The notes under the pieces are model-generated. The model had not been told where the DNA came from. It searched no databases and was given only the letters and a program-made list of their open reading frames with translations. A program made the position numbers and the translations under genes. A DNA stretch of 64,000 nt from Aestuariibaculum suncheonense (GTDB lineage Bacteria; Bacteroidota; Bacteroidia; Flavobacteriales; Flavobacteriaceae), in assembly GCF_014596935.1 (NCBI RefSeq), contig NZ_JACVXC010000001.1, positions 430,783 through 494,782 on the forward strand. The letters run 5' to 3'. This document shows positions 54,662-63,885 of this stretch, one piece after another. How positions within the stretch are numbered: the first letter of the stretch is position 1; each line of letters begins with the position of its first letter.

Positions 54662-57043
54662 ATGATAGATATCAACCAAAATATACAATCGCCATTCGAT
54701 ATAAAAATTAGCTTCAATAAACTTATTGAGCATTATGAACGTTTGTCTAAAAACGAAAACGATTTTATAGCGGCCAAGGCTCGTAGGGTTTTAGAGGTAC
54801 AACAACCTTGTCCGATTTTAAGAGATGGTTTTAGTGATCCTGTATATTTTGAAACCTATAAAAACGAAATCAAACTCATTTTACAGGATTCGTTCAGCGA
54901 AGTGTTAACCAATAACGAAATTAAAACGGCGTCTTTGCCTTTTCGTGATGTGGTGTTTAATACCTCGGCCCGATTCAGATCGATTATCGCAGAGGCAGGC
55001 GAAGGGTTTGAGTTGAAAATGAAGAATATGGCAGAGGATGATATCTATATCATGGCATGTGCCGTTGTTTTGAATACGTGTTACGGATTTAAACTTAATT
55101 TTAAACGTCCTATTTTATACGAAATACCAGATGCTCAAGGGGTAATGCGTTACTATAAAGTTGCTTATAATGCCGATTTTATAGAAATCATTCCAAGCGC
55201 CAATGCACCAAAAATTACTGAGAAAGATTTTAATGAATTAATCGATAATTTTAATGACATTGAATTGTGGAAAACTAAATTTCCACCAAAAAGTTATCTG
55301 TTTAAAGGTTTTGTGATTTCTAATATGTTTGATGTAACCGATGATCAGTCGATATCAAATATGAAGTCGACCTTCATAGCCGAGAACAAGACTCAAAGAA
55401 AGGAAAACATGGGGGATTTCCAGTCCATATTTCAGTCCTTATTTGGTATTAAAGACTTACAGGTTGGTTTTTCTATTTATAATAAAACCGAAGATAGTTT
55501 CGACTGTGTTCATGAGCAGGGTATACAGAGTTTTTTGTTGAACAATATTGAAGAATCACCTTGTAAAACGGTATTGTGTGAGGCTACTTATAAAGCTTTA
55601 ATCAATAAAAATACATCTCATTCTATTTCAGATGTCGATAAGTATTACGAGATGTCTGAAGGCAAAGTCGCTCAGTTTAGAATATTAAAAGAACAGGGCA
55701 TTAAAAGTGCAATTTTTGCGCCTATTTCGGATGAAAATGAACTGTTGGGTATTCTGGAAATTGTTTCAAAAACCCCTAAAATTTTAAATAGTGTTAATGC
55801 CAATAAACTGGCCGATGTGATGCCGTTTATTTTATCGGCTGTGAAGCGTTCTAAACGTGAATACGAAAACTTAATCGAGGCGATTATTCAGCAAGAATGT
55901 ACTTCAATCCATCCAAGTGTTTCATGGAAGTTTGAAAATGCTGCACGTCAATTTTTAAAAGATAAACAAGAGTTGGGTAATAATGCAGTATTCAGTAAAA
56001 TTAGTTTTGAAAATGTTTATCCACTTTTTGGACAAATAGACGTAAAGGGGTCTTCAGAAGTTAGAAATCTCGCAACCAAACGCGATTTAGAACTTCAGTT
56101 AACACTTGTGAATAGTATAATTCATGATGTTCTAGAGGAAGAAACATTGCCTATTTATGCTCAATTGAAATTTCAAATAGATAGCTATAGAAAACTACTT
56201 AAAGACGATTTTAAGGTAGATAGTGAGCAACAAATAGCTAATTTTTTAAAGCAGGAAATTGAGCCACTATTTAGGTTTTTTATGGTTAAAAAGGAAATGT
56301 ATCGAGCGACTATTGAAGATTATTTTAGCAAGATAGACCCAAATTTAAATGTGGTTTACCATTATCGAAAAGACTTCGATAAAACCATTGCGCTTATCAA
56401 TAAAAATATGGCCTCTGTGCTTGACGAAAAGCAGAAAGATGCCCAAGCTATGTATCCGCACTACTTTGAACGTTTTAAAACCGATGGAGTGGAGCATAAT
56501 ATGTACATTGGAGAAGCGATAACCAAAGAGGATAGTTTTAATTGCATTTATTTGTATAATTTAAGGTTGTGGCAATTGCAGGTTATGTGCGAAATGGAGA
56601 ATGAGTACTATCAGAATCGTCATAAGTATCCGGTGTCGTTAGATGTGGCATCCATGATTTTGGTATTCAATCAGCCATTAACCATTAGTTTCAGAATGGA
56701 TGAAAAGCAATTTGATGTTGATGGAACTTATAATGCGCGTTACGAAGTGGTTAAAAAGCGTGTGGATAAAGCGGTGATTAAAGGCACCGAACAACGGGTT
56801 ACCGAAAAAGGAAAAATCACTATTATTTATTCGCAAAAAGAAGACGAAATCGAGTATTTAGAATACATTAAATTTCTTCAGCATAAAAAAGCACTTAACG
56901 ATGATGTTGAAATTGTTGAGCTTGAAGATTTACAGGGTGTAACCGGGGTAAAAGCTATTCGTGTTGGTATTTTGTACCAACAAGAGGAAAACAATAAAGA
57001 GTTTTACACTTACGACGATTTAATGAAAACGATCAAAGCTTAG
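54662..57043 (+). CDS. Large GAF-domain protein of unknown function
   Basis: The 793-residue protein is cytoplasmic by sequence, with no signal or membrane helix. Residues about 250-400 resemble a GAF sensor (GDFQSIFQSLFGIKDLQVGF, FAPISDENELLGILEIVS). The regions before and after (LQDSFSEVLTNNEIKTASLP; VDSEQQIANFLKQEIEPLF) match no catalytic domain I know. The C-terminal part is rich in acidic and aromatic residues. Proteins of this length with one GAF domain are common in Flavobacteriaceae and lack a known role. It has its own promoter box and faces the HD gene tail to tail. Confidence 0.7.
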   Translation: MIDINQNIQSPFDIKISFNKLIEHYERLSKNENDFIAAKARRVLEVQQPCPILRDGFSDPVYFETYKNEIKLILQDSFSEVLTNNEIKTASLPFRDVVFNTSARFRSIIAEAGEGFELKMKNMAEDDIYIMACAVVLNTCYGFKLNFKRPILYEIPDAQGVMRYYKVAYNADFIEIIPSANAPKITEKDFNELIDNFNDIELWKTKFPPKSYLFKGFVISNMFDVTDDQSISNMKSTFIAENKTQRKENMGDFQSIFQSLFGIKDLQVGFSIYNKTEDSFDCVHEQGIQSFLLNNIEESPCKTVLCEATYKALINKNTSHSISDVDKYYEMSEGKVAQFRILKEQGIKSAIFAPISDENELLGILEIVSKTPKILNSVNANKLADVMPFILSAVKRSKREYENLIEAIIQQECTSIHPSVSWKFENAARQFLKDKQELGNNAVFSKISFENVYPLFGQIDVKGSSEVRNLATKRDLELQLTLVNSIIHDVLEEETLPIYAQLKFQIDSYRKLLKDDFKVDSEQQIANFLKQEIEPLFRFFMVKKEMYRATIEDYFSKIDPNLNVVYHYRKDFDKTIALINKNMASVLDEKQKDAQAMYPHYFERFKTDGVEHNMYIGEAITKEDSFNCIYLYNLRLWQLQVMCEMENEYYQNRHKYPVSLDVASMILVFNQPLTISFRMDEKQFDVDGTYNARYEVVKKRVDKAVIKGTEQRVTEKGKITIIYSQKEDEIEYLEYIKFLQHKKALNDDVEIVELEDLQGVTGVKAIRVGILYQQEENNKEFYTYDDLMKTIKA

Positions 57044-57058
57044 TGAAACAACAATTAT

Positions 57059-58246
57059 TTAATTCATTAATTTAAAAGAAATCGCAAAAGCGAGTACCGA
57101 AACGATAATACCAATCATAAAGCAAGAGTAAGTTATACGCAAAATACGGTATTTGCGGTCAAGCACTTTTCCTAAAAAGTACAGGTCTTTGGTGAGAGCA
57201 GAGTAAAGGTAATCTTTGTCTTTTAAAAGCTCAGTAATCGCCCATTCAAACTCGTTTAATTCCATTTTATGAAAATTTCCAAAGAAGGCTAGGTTTACAT
57301 TTTTGTTAGACACATCTTCTTTTGAAAACTGCCCACGTGTTACATTTGGTCGCGTTGCGATAATTGATAAAACCATTGAAATAACACTCGAAGTAGTGAA
57401 AATGGCGGTAGGAATAATTAAATAAGCGTTGCTCGGGTTATCTAACTTTGAAAACAAATTAGATAAAACCAACGAAATAATTATCGCGTTAACCGAAAGT
57501 AAAATATTGGCTTTTGTATCGGCTATGTCACTTAGTTTAATATGGTTTCTTAAAGCCACACGATAAAACGTTTGAATACCTCGTTCCGGGCTCTCACTTT
57601 TATATTGTGCTTTATATTTCGCTTTAAGTTTTTCTTTATTTAATTGCTCTTTAAGTTTTTTCTTTTGTTTAATCAGTTTGGCTAGGTTTTCTTCTTTTTG
57701 TTTTTGCCAGTTTTTTAAAGCGTAATCGGTGTAAAACTCGTGTTTTTTTGTAAGTACTTTAATGTTCTCATCAAGCCATTCTGAAGTTGAATGGTTTTTA
57801 ATGCCTTGAATTTCAAGTTCTTTTCTTAAAAATTCGCTTGCTTCATCGAAATATGGTTTTCCAAAGTGAGATGAATCGGCATCTCGTATTATTTTTTCTA
57901 ATTCGGTAGTTGGTGTACCTTCAAACTTGGTTGCCAGAATACAGTTGTTAATAGCATCAATAGTCGATTGATCTACCTTATTTTTGGTTAAAAATTCGGT
58001 TGCTATTTTCACACTTTCTTCTTCATGACCTGCCGTTGTTTTTGTGTATCCCGTGTCGTGAAGCAACGCTGCTAATTCAAGTATTTCAGCATCTTCAGGT
58101 TTAATATTAGAATGCTCGATAATTTCTCTTAAGCTTCTTAAAACACGTTCTGTGTGTGTAAGGTTATGGTATAGAAAGGTTTGATCTAATTGCGATTTAA
58201 ACAAATTAAATACAAACGCTTCGGTGTTTTCTATTAATTGCGACAT
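57059..58246 (-). CDS. HD-domain phosphohydrolase fused to a PycTM (DUF5706) membrane domain
   Basis: The 395-residue protein starts with an HD domain (about residues 15-150): YHNLTHTERVLRSLREI, AALLHDTGYTKTTAGHEEES and IIRDADSSHFG carry the metal-binding His and Asp. A charged coiled coil follows (about 180-215, rich in Lys and Glu). The C-terminal part (about 225-395) has RNHIKLSDIADTKANILLSV and four likely membrane helices, matching the PycTM domain of Pycsar effectors. No cyclase gene lies beside it, so a phage-defence role is not supported. A nucleotide-linked signalling role at the inner membrane is more likely. Confidence 0.85.
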   Translation of the reverse strand: MSQLIENTEAFVFNLFKSQLDQTFLYHNLTHTERVLRSLREIIEHSNIKPEDAEILELAALLHDTGYTKTTAGHEEESVKIATEFLTKNKVDQSTIDAINNCILATKFEGTPTTELEKIIRDADSSHFGKPYFDEASEFLRKELEIQGIKNHSTSEWLDENIKVLTKKHEFYTDYALKNWQKQKEENLAKLIKQKKKLKEQLNKEKLKAKYKAQYKSESPERGIQTFYRVALRNHIKLSDIADTKANILLSVNAIIISLVLSNLFSKLDNPSNAYLIIPTAIFTTSSVISMVLSIIATRPNVTRGQFSKEDVSNKNVNLAFFGNFHKMELNEFEWAITELLKDKDYLYSALTKDLYFLGKVLDRKYRILRITYSCFMIGIIVSVLAFAISFKLMN

Positions 58247-58267
58247 AAATACAATCGGGATTATATG

Positions 58268-58278
58268 GGTACAAATTA
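58268..58278 (-). promoter_or_regulatory. Leftward -7-like element before the HD-PycTM gene
   Basis: The minus strand reads TAATTTGTACC. The same 11 bases occur in the opposite direction at 58360-58370, so the two divergent genes have mirror-image promoter elements. Confidence 0.4.
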
Positions 58279-58359
58279 CTAAATTTAACTAAAAGAGACA
58301 CTATTTTAATTATCTTTAATGTACAGTGTTTTTGCGCAATTTATAACGTAATGCGGGTC

Positions 58360-58370
58360 TAATTTGTACC
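58360..58370 (+). promoter_or_regulatory. Rightward -7-like element before the phosphoesterase/barrel gene
   Basis: TAATTTGTACC, an exact inverted copy of 58268-58278, 24 bases before the ATG at 58395. It could be a promoter box or one half of a long inverted repeat. Confidence 0.4.
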
Positions 58371-58394
58371 TTTATAATTTAAAAATAGCCTTTA

Positions 58395-61300
58395 ATGAAG
58401 TTATACATTAAAACCATTTCAGTTTTAGCGAGTTTTACAATTTTAACAGCTTGTGCAACCAAAAAAGCGCAGTATAAAGTTGAGAGTTCAGGACAAGTAA
58501 CCTTTCCCGATAAAGAAGTAGAAACAACGTTTTATTTAATTGGCGATGGTGGTTTGGTGTACGATAATGAAGCTTCAAACGGTATAAAAGCATTCCAAAC
58601 GTTTATAAAAAATAAGCAAACAAAAGGAGATTACGTTCTGTTTTTAGGAGATAATATATATCCGGCTGGAATGCCTGAGAAAGAAGAAAAAGGAAGAGCA
58701 AAAGCCGAACAAAGTTTAAAAGTGCAATTACAATCTGTTGAAGGTTTTCAGGGAAAAGCTATTTTTATTCCTGGAAATCACGATTGGTACGCGAATCGAT
58801 TGGTAGGGTTAAAAGAAGAGGAGAAGTTCATAGAAAATACCTTAGGAAAGGATTCCTTTTTACCCGAAAATGGTTGCCCGCTTGAAAGTATTGACGTAAG
58901 TGATAAAGTGCAATTAGTGATTGTCGATACACAGTGGTATTTGGAAAACTGGAACAAAAATCCAACTATAAATGACGATTGCGAAATTAAAACTGAAGAG
59001 CGTTTTTTTGATGAGTTAGAAGGTGAAATAAAAAAAGGACAAGGTAAAACGGTTGTGGTTGCGATGCATCATCCTATGTTTACTAACGGATCCCATGGTG
59101 GTCAGTTCGCTGCAGCCAAGCATTTGTTTCCAACTCAAAAACCTATTCCGCTTCCAGGTTTGGCATCATTAGTCGTACAACTTCGAGCCCAGGGCGGTGT
59201 GTCGCCACAAGATCGTTACAACAAGCGATATAACGAATTAATGCAGCGCATAGAAACCATGTCTGTAAACAACGGTAAAATTGTGTTTGTGTCCGGTCAC
59301 GAGCATACTTTACAGTATATAGAGCATGAAGGAATAAAACAAATTGTTTCAGGAGCAGGTTCGAAAGATTCTTATGCGGCTTTAGGGGATGATGGATTGT
59401 TTTCTTACGGAAAACAAGGGTTTGCTGAATATACCGTTTATAAAGACGGAAGTTCCTTTGTGTCGTTTTACAGTGTAGAGAATGGGATGCCAAAATTATT
59501 ATATCAAAAGGAAGTTTATGAATCGTATAAGCCATTCGATGTGTCAGATTTAGAAGAGCATTTTCCTCAAACGCTTGATGTGTCAATTTACAGTGATGAA
59601 GAAACCGATCGATCAAAATCGTTTGAAACTTTTTGGGGAAAGCATTACCGCGATTTGTACAGTACAAAAATTAAAGCTCGCGTAGCAACCTTAGATACCC
59701 TTTACGGTGGATTGGAAATTGTTAGAAAAGGTGGTGGACACCAAACACGTTCATTACGGTTGAAAACAAAAGATGGGCAGCAATTTAATATGCGAGCACT
59801 CCGAAAAAGCGCAACACAGTATTTACAAGCCGTGTTGTTTAAAGATATTTACATAGAAAACGATTTTAAACAAACCGAAGTAGAAGAACTTATTCTCGAT
59901 TTTTACACAGCAGCACATCCCTATGTCTTTGAAATTATTCCGGAGCTTTCAAAAGCAGCAAAAGTATATCATACCGAGCCGGAGTTATATTATATTCCAA
60001 AACATAAATATTTAGGCGATTTTAATGATGAATATGGTGATGAGCTATATTTAATTGAAGAACGTCCTGAGGAAAATCAGGCATATAAGCAGAATTTTGG
60101 TTATGCTGATGATATTGAAAGTTCTCACGATATTATTGCCAAAATCCGAAAGGACGAAAAGTATAAAATTGATGAAGAAGCGTATATAAGAGCTCGGTTG
60201 TTTGATATGCTTATTGGTGACTGGGACAGACATCAGGATCAGTGGCGTTGGGCACAGTTTAATCAGGAAAATGGCGATAAGCTGTATCGACCAATTCCAA
60301 GAGATCGCGATCAGGCGTTTTCAAATTTCGATGGGGGTTTACTGACATTGCTTAAAAAAATCAGTAATCCGGTAAAACAGCTTCAGGTTTACGATGCAGA
60401 GTTAAAAGATATTAAATGGGTGAATAATGCAGGTATTCGATTAGATCGTGTGCTTATTCGGAATGCAAAAGAAGATTTGTGGTTAGAACAAGCTGAATTT
60501 CTTCAGAAGAATATCACCAATGAAGTCATAGAAAAAGCTTTTGAAAGTGTGCCGAACGAAGTGAAAAACGAACAACTTCAGGATATAAAATCTAAGCTCA
60601 TTGGACGACGCGGAAATTTAAAGGATATCGCAGGTCGTTATTATAAGTATTTAAATGAGTTGGTTGTTATTACCGCAACCGATAAAGACGATTACATTGA
60701 AGTTCAGCGTACCGAAAAGGGAAAAACCCGAGTGGTAATTTCTAGAATTAAAAAGGGAGAAAAGGGAGAGGTTTTAGTTGATAGAACGTTTGATAGAGAT
60801 ATCACCAAAGAACTATGGATTTATGGTTTGGACGATAAAGATGTTTTTGAGGTTTCAGGTGATGGAAAACATGAAATCCTTACCCGATTAATCGGCGGAC
60901 AAAATAACGATACTTATATCGTTAGAAATGGAAAAGGGATTAAAGTTTACGACCATAAGAGTAAGAAGAATACTGCAGAAGAAAATAAAGGCGCCGGAAT
61001 CAATTTCACCGATATTTACAATCTGAATCTTTTCGACTTTGAAAAAGGCATCACCAAAACCAATTTGATTGCGCCGGGTATGGGGTATAATCCCGATGAT
61101 GGTATGAAATTAGGCGTATCTTTTACCCGAACGACTAAAGGATTTAAACGCAATCCGTTTTCAACGCAACATCGTTTTCGAGGTGGGTATTATTTCGCTA
61201 CCGAAGGTTATGATATTCGTTATAACGGAGAGTTTGCAAATGTATTTGGAGAATGGAACCTTGCTGTTGGAGGTGTATTTGCCAGTGAAAATTTTACAAA

Positions 61301-62102
61301 CAATTTCTTTGGCTATGGTAACGAAACCAAGAATATTGATGATGATTTAGGTTTGGATTATAATCGTGTAAAAACCGGAATTTACGGATTTGATATTGGT
61401 TTGTTGAAAACTACAAATTACGGAAGTGCTTTTGGAACCAAATTAATGTTTGAAGGCATCGAAATACAGGATACTCCAAACCGATTTATCTCAGAATTTG
61501 AACCGTTAATAAATATTGATTTTTATGAGCGTCGTTTTTTTGTTGGTGCCGAAGTCAATTACAATTACAAGAGCTTCGATAAAAAATTAAATCCGTCGCG
61601 AGGCATGACCTTTTTAACAGAAGTAGGAGGGAAAACCGAACTTAAAGAATCGACGTTTACTTATGGCTACATCAATTCCAGTTTAGGGTTTTACAATGCG
61701 TTATCGGTGAATAAAAAATGGGTTTTAAAAACCGATGTTCGAACTCAGTTACGATTTGGAGATGATTTAATATTTTATCAGGCAGCGAATATTGGAGGCG
61801 AAAATGGATTTAGGGGGTACCGTACACAGCGGTTTACCGGAAGAAATTCGTTTATAGGTAGCGCCGATTTGCGTTACAGTTTCAAATCGTTTAAAACTGC
61901 ATTCGTGCCCCTGCAAATCGGTGTGTTTGGAGGTGGCGATGTTGGTCGCGTATGGTTGCGAGGAGATGATTCCGATAAATGGCATAACGATTACGGTGGT
62001 GGTTTTTGGGTGGCAGCAGCCGAAACTGTTTCGGCCACTTTCAACCTGTTTAACGGCGAAGATGGCATGCGTTTTTCATTTGGCTTCGGAATGAAATTTT
62101 AG
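58395..62102 (+). CDS. Metallophosphoesterase fused to an outer-membrane beta-barrel, lipoprotein signal
   Basis: The 1,235-residue protein begins with a lipobox (TILTACATK). Residues about 45-330 are a calcineurin-like phosphoesterase with the full metal set: LIGDGG, LGDNIYPAG, PGNHDWYANR, AMHHPMF and SGHEHTLQ. Residues about 340-830 form a mixed domain (LFDMLIGDWDRHQDQWRW; RPIPRDRDQAFSNFDGG) resembling a kinase-like or HipA-like fold. Residues about 880-1235 form a BamA/surface-antigen type barrel (NIGGENGFRGYRTQRF; ending FSFGFGMKF). The fusion suggests phosphomonoester or nucleotide hydrolysis held at the outer membrane. The actual substrate is unknown. Confidence 0.82.
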   Translation: MKLYIKTISVLASFTILTACATKKAQYKVESSGQVTFPDKEVETTFYLIGDGGLVYDNEASNGIKAFQTFIKNKQTKGDYVLFLGDNIYPAGMPEKEEKGRAKAEQSLKVQLQSVEGFQGKAIFIPGNHDWYANRLVGLKEEEKFIENTLGKDSFLPENGCPLESIDVSDKVQLVIVDTQWYLENWNKNPTINDDCEIKTEERFFDELEGEIKKGQGKTVVVAMHHPMFTNGSHGGQFAAAKHLFPTQKPIPLPGLASLVVQLRAQGGVSPQDRYNKRYNELMQRIETMSVNNGKIVFVSGHEHTLQYIEHEGIKQIVSGAGSKDSYAALGDDGLFSYGKQGFAEYTVYKDGSSFVSFYSVENGMPKLLYQKEVYESYKPFDVSDLEEHFPQTLDVSIYSDEETDRSKSFETFWGKHYRDLYSTKIKARVATLDTLYGGLEIVRKGGGHQTRSLRLKTKDGQQFNMRALRKSATQYLQAVLFKDIYIENDFKQTEVEELILDFYTAAHPYVFEIIPELSKAAKVYHTEPELYYIPKHKYLGDFNDEYGDELYLIEERPEENQAYKQNFGYADDIESSHDIIAKIRKDEKYKIDEEAYIRARLFDMLIGDWDRHQDQWRWAQFNQENGDKLYRPIPRDRDQAFSNFDGGLLTLLKKISNPVKQLQVYDAELKDIKWVNNAGIRLDRVLIRNAKEDLWLEQAEFLQKNITNEVIEKAFESVPNEVKNEQLQDIKSKLIGRRGNLKDIAGRYYKYLNELVVITATDKDDYIEVQRTEKGKTRVVISRIKKGEKGEVLVDRTFDRDITKELWIYGLDDKDVFEVSGDGKHEILTRLIGGQNNDTYIVRNGKGIKVYDHKSKKNTAEENKGAGINFTDIYNLNLFDFEKGITKTNLIAPGMGYNPDDGMKLGVSFTRTTKGFKRNPFSTQHRFRGGYYFATEGYDIRYNGEFANVFGEWNLAVGGVFASENFTNNFFGYGNETKNIDDDLGLDYNRVKTGIYGFDIGLLKTTNYGSAFGTKLMFEGIEIQDTPNRFISEFEPLINIDFYERRFFVGAEVNYNYKSFDKKLNPSRGMTFLTEVGGKTELKESTFTYGYINSSLGFYNALSVNKKWVLKTDVRTQLRFGDDLIFYQAANIGGENGFRGYRTQRFTGRNSFIGSADLRYSFKSFKTAFVPLQIGVFGGGDVGRVWLRGDDSDKWHNDYGGGFWVAAAETVSATFNLFNGEDGMRFSFGFGMKF

Positions 62103-62109
62103 GTATTTC

Positions 62110-62928
62110 TTAATTGTTTAGTTTAAAACTATAAATATTGCTACCGAAATCGTCGTTGCTCTCATCGGTGATTAAAATGGTGTTATTGTCTATAAAGCAA
62201 ACGCCTTCTTTTTGTGAATCGTGTTCAAAAGGAAGCTTTGTTAGTTTTCCATTGAAGAAATTATCATCGGTGAAATTGGTTAGCGTCCAGACTTTTTCAT
62301 GGTTTAATAAAACGACGGTTTTGCCATCATCACTAATATCGGCGGATGTTATATGGTTATGTTTTCCGTTAAGGTTGAATTCCGAAAGAATTTCGGCAGT
62401 ATGTTTTCCAATCACGTTTGGTACCTTAATTAGAATAGATTTTCCCGGTTCTTTACTAAACAAATAGAAGAAATCGTTGCGTAAAAAGAAGGCTTCAAAG
62501 TCTTTTGGGCTTTCGCCTTTGGGTAGTTTAAACCGAATCACTTCAGCGGTGGTTTCATCATCAATATTTTCAGGATTTGATATTTTTAGGATACTCAGCC
62601 ATTTTCGGTTTTTATCATTATTACCAATATCACCAACATAAAGATTGCCTTCTTTGTCGGTAGTTAAATCCTCCCAATCCATATTATTGGCGTTCTTAAT
62701 ATCAATGTCTTTTACAATATAACCTTTGTCGTTTAATCCGTAAACATTGTTGCGATTTCCAGCATCTTCAATCACCCATATTAAATCGGAATTGGTAGTG
62801 ATTTCATTACCCGAAACTTCTTTTAAGTCGTTTGGGATATCAGCAACAACATGTAATTTACCTGTATTGCAGGAAACAAGAAATATACAGATAATAAGGT
62901 AGTGTTGAATTTTTAAGGGCATAGACAA
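62110..62928 (-). CDS. Lipoprotein with beta-propeller-like (SdiA-regulated-type) repeat
   Basis: The 272-residue protein has a lipoprotein signal (CIFLVSCNTG). Repeated strands such as IWVIEDAGNRNNVYGLNDKG, MDWEDLTTDKEGNLYVGDIG and NNTILITDESNDDFGSNIYS look like a beta-propeller of the SdiA-regulated/esterase-like phytase type. Function is unknown. It ends 7 bases from the barrel gene, tail to tail, and is divergent from the thioesterase gene. Confidence 0.7.
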   Translation of the reverse strand: MSMPLKIQHYLIICIFLVSCNTGKLHVVADIPNDLKEVSGNEITTNSDLIWVIEDAGNRNNVYGLNDKGYIVKDIDIKNANNMDWEDLTTDKEGNLYVGDIGNNDKNRKWLSILKISNPENIDDETTAEVIRFKLPKGESPKDFEAFFLRNDFFYLFSKEPGKSILIKVPNVIGKHTAEILSEFNLNGKHNHITSADISDDGKTVVLLNHEKVWTLTNFTDDNFFNGKLTKLPFEHDSQKEGVCFIDNNTILITDESNDDFGSNIYSFKLNN

Positions 62929-63015
62929 TAATTTTTTGGCAAAATTAAGTATTTAAAAAATATGGTCGCCTTATTTTCATTTATTAGATTTATAGAATCA
63001 TTAGAAATAGAGCGC

Positions 63016-63885
63016 ATGACAACGGTTAATCAATTAATAGATCTAATAAAGCTAGGTAAAACGGGAGATACCATTTTTGTGGGGAATAGTGTGACTATTG
63101 GAAGTCCCCATGTGTTTGGTGGTCAGGTTTTAGCACAGGCTATAAATGCGGCAAGCAGAACCGATGTGAAGGATCGCATTTTACATTCGATGCATGCTTA
63201 TTTTTTAGAAGCAGGCGATTTAACACAGCCTATTGTGTATAATGTGAGTATTGTTCGCGACGGCGGAAGTTTTTCTGTGCGTCGGGTAACCGCATCTCAA
63301 AATGGAAACACGATTTTTATTTTGTCGGCATCGTTTCATAAGGAAGAAGAAGGTTATAATCATCAAATCGATATGCCTGAAGGTATAAAGCAACCGGAAG
63401 AATTATTGAGTTGGACAGATATGTTGAATCAGTTTGGTGATGCCATTCCGTCACGAACTAAAAGTTTTATTGAGGTTGATCGTCCAATAGAGTTTAAACC
63501 TGTAGAAGTGGTGAATCCGTTTAACAAAGAGGATTTGCCGTCCTTCACACATGTGTGGTTCAAGTTGAATGGAGATACATCAACTTTAGATCACGCGACT
63601 AAGCAACAAATTCTAACCTATATTTCAGATTATAATATTCTGGCGGCGGCTATGAATCGACATGCCAGCAAAGCCCATTACGGTAATACGCAAACTGCAA
63701 GTTTAGACCACTCGATGTGGTATTTTCGTGATTTCGATTTCGATGATTGGATGTTGTATTCTATTGAGTCACCAAACACCTCGAGCGCTAGAGGTTTTGC
63801 GCGAGGTAATATTTTTACCCGTGAAGGGAAACTTGTGGCATCTGTAACTCAGGAAGGTTTAATGCGACCAATTAAAAAGAAGTAA
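63016..63885 (+). CDS. tesB: Acyl-CoA thioesterase II
   Basis: I place the start at the ATG at 63016 (MTTVNQLIDLIKLGKTGDTI), where TesB proteins begin. An ATG at 62962 would add 18 residues. The double hot-dog protein shows FGGQVLAQAINAAS, LHSMHAYFLEAGD, DHATKQQILTYISDY with the catalytic Asp, LDHSMWYFRDFDFDDWMLY, and the final GKLVASVTQEGLMR. It hydrolyses acyl-CoA to free acid and CoA in the cytoplasm. Its stop overlaps the next start (TAATG). Confidence 0.92.
   Translation: MTTVNQLIDLIKLGKTGDTIFVGNSVTIGSPHVFGGQVLAQAINAASRTDVKDRILHSMHAYFLEAGDLTQPIVYNVSIVRDGGSFSVRRVTASQNGNTIFILSASFHKEEEGYNHQIDMPEGIKQPEELLSWTDMLNQFGDAIPSRTKSFIEVDRPIEFKPVEVVNPFNKEDLPSFTHVWFKLNGDTSTLDHATKQQILTYISDYNILAAAMNRHASKAHYGNTQTASLDHSMWYFRDFDFDDWMLYSIESPNTSSARGFARGNIFTREGKLVASVTQEGLMRPIKKK

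Noticed and set aside
57059-58246. A complete Pycsar antiphage system
   Set aside because: Only the PycTM-like effector domain is present. No cyclase gene lies on either side, and the neighbours are not defence genes.
59143-59667. 174-residue minus-strand ORF inside the phosphoesterase gene
   Set aside because: It is a shadow of a well-supported gene. The translation is rich in His, Leu and Lys with no domain.
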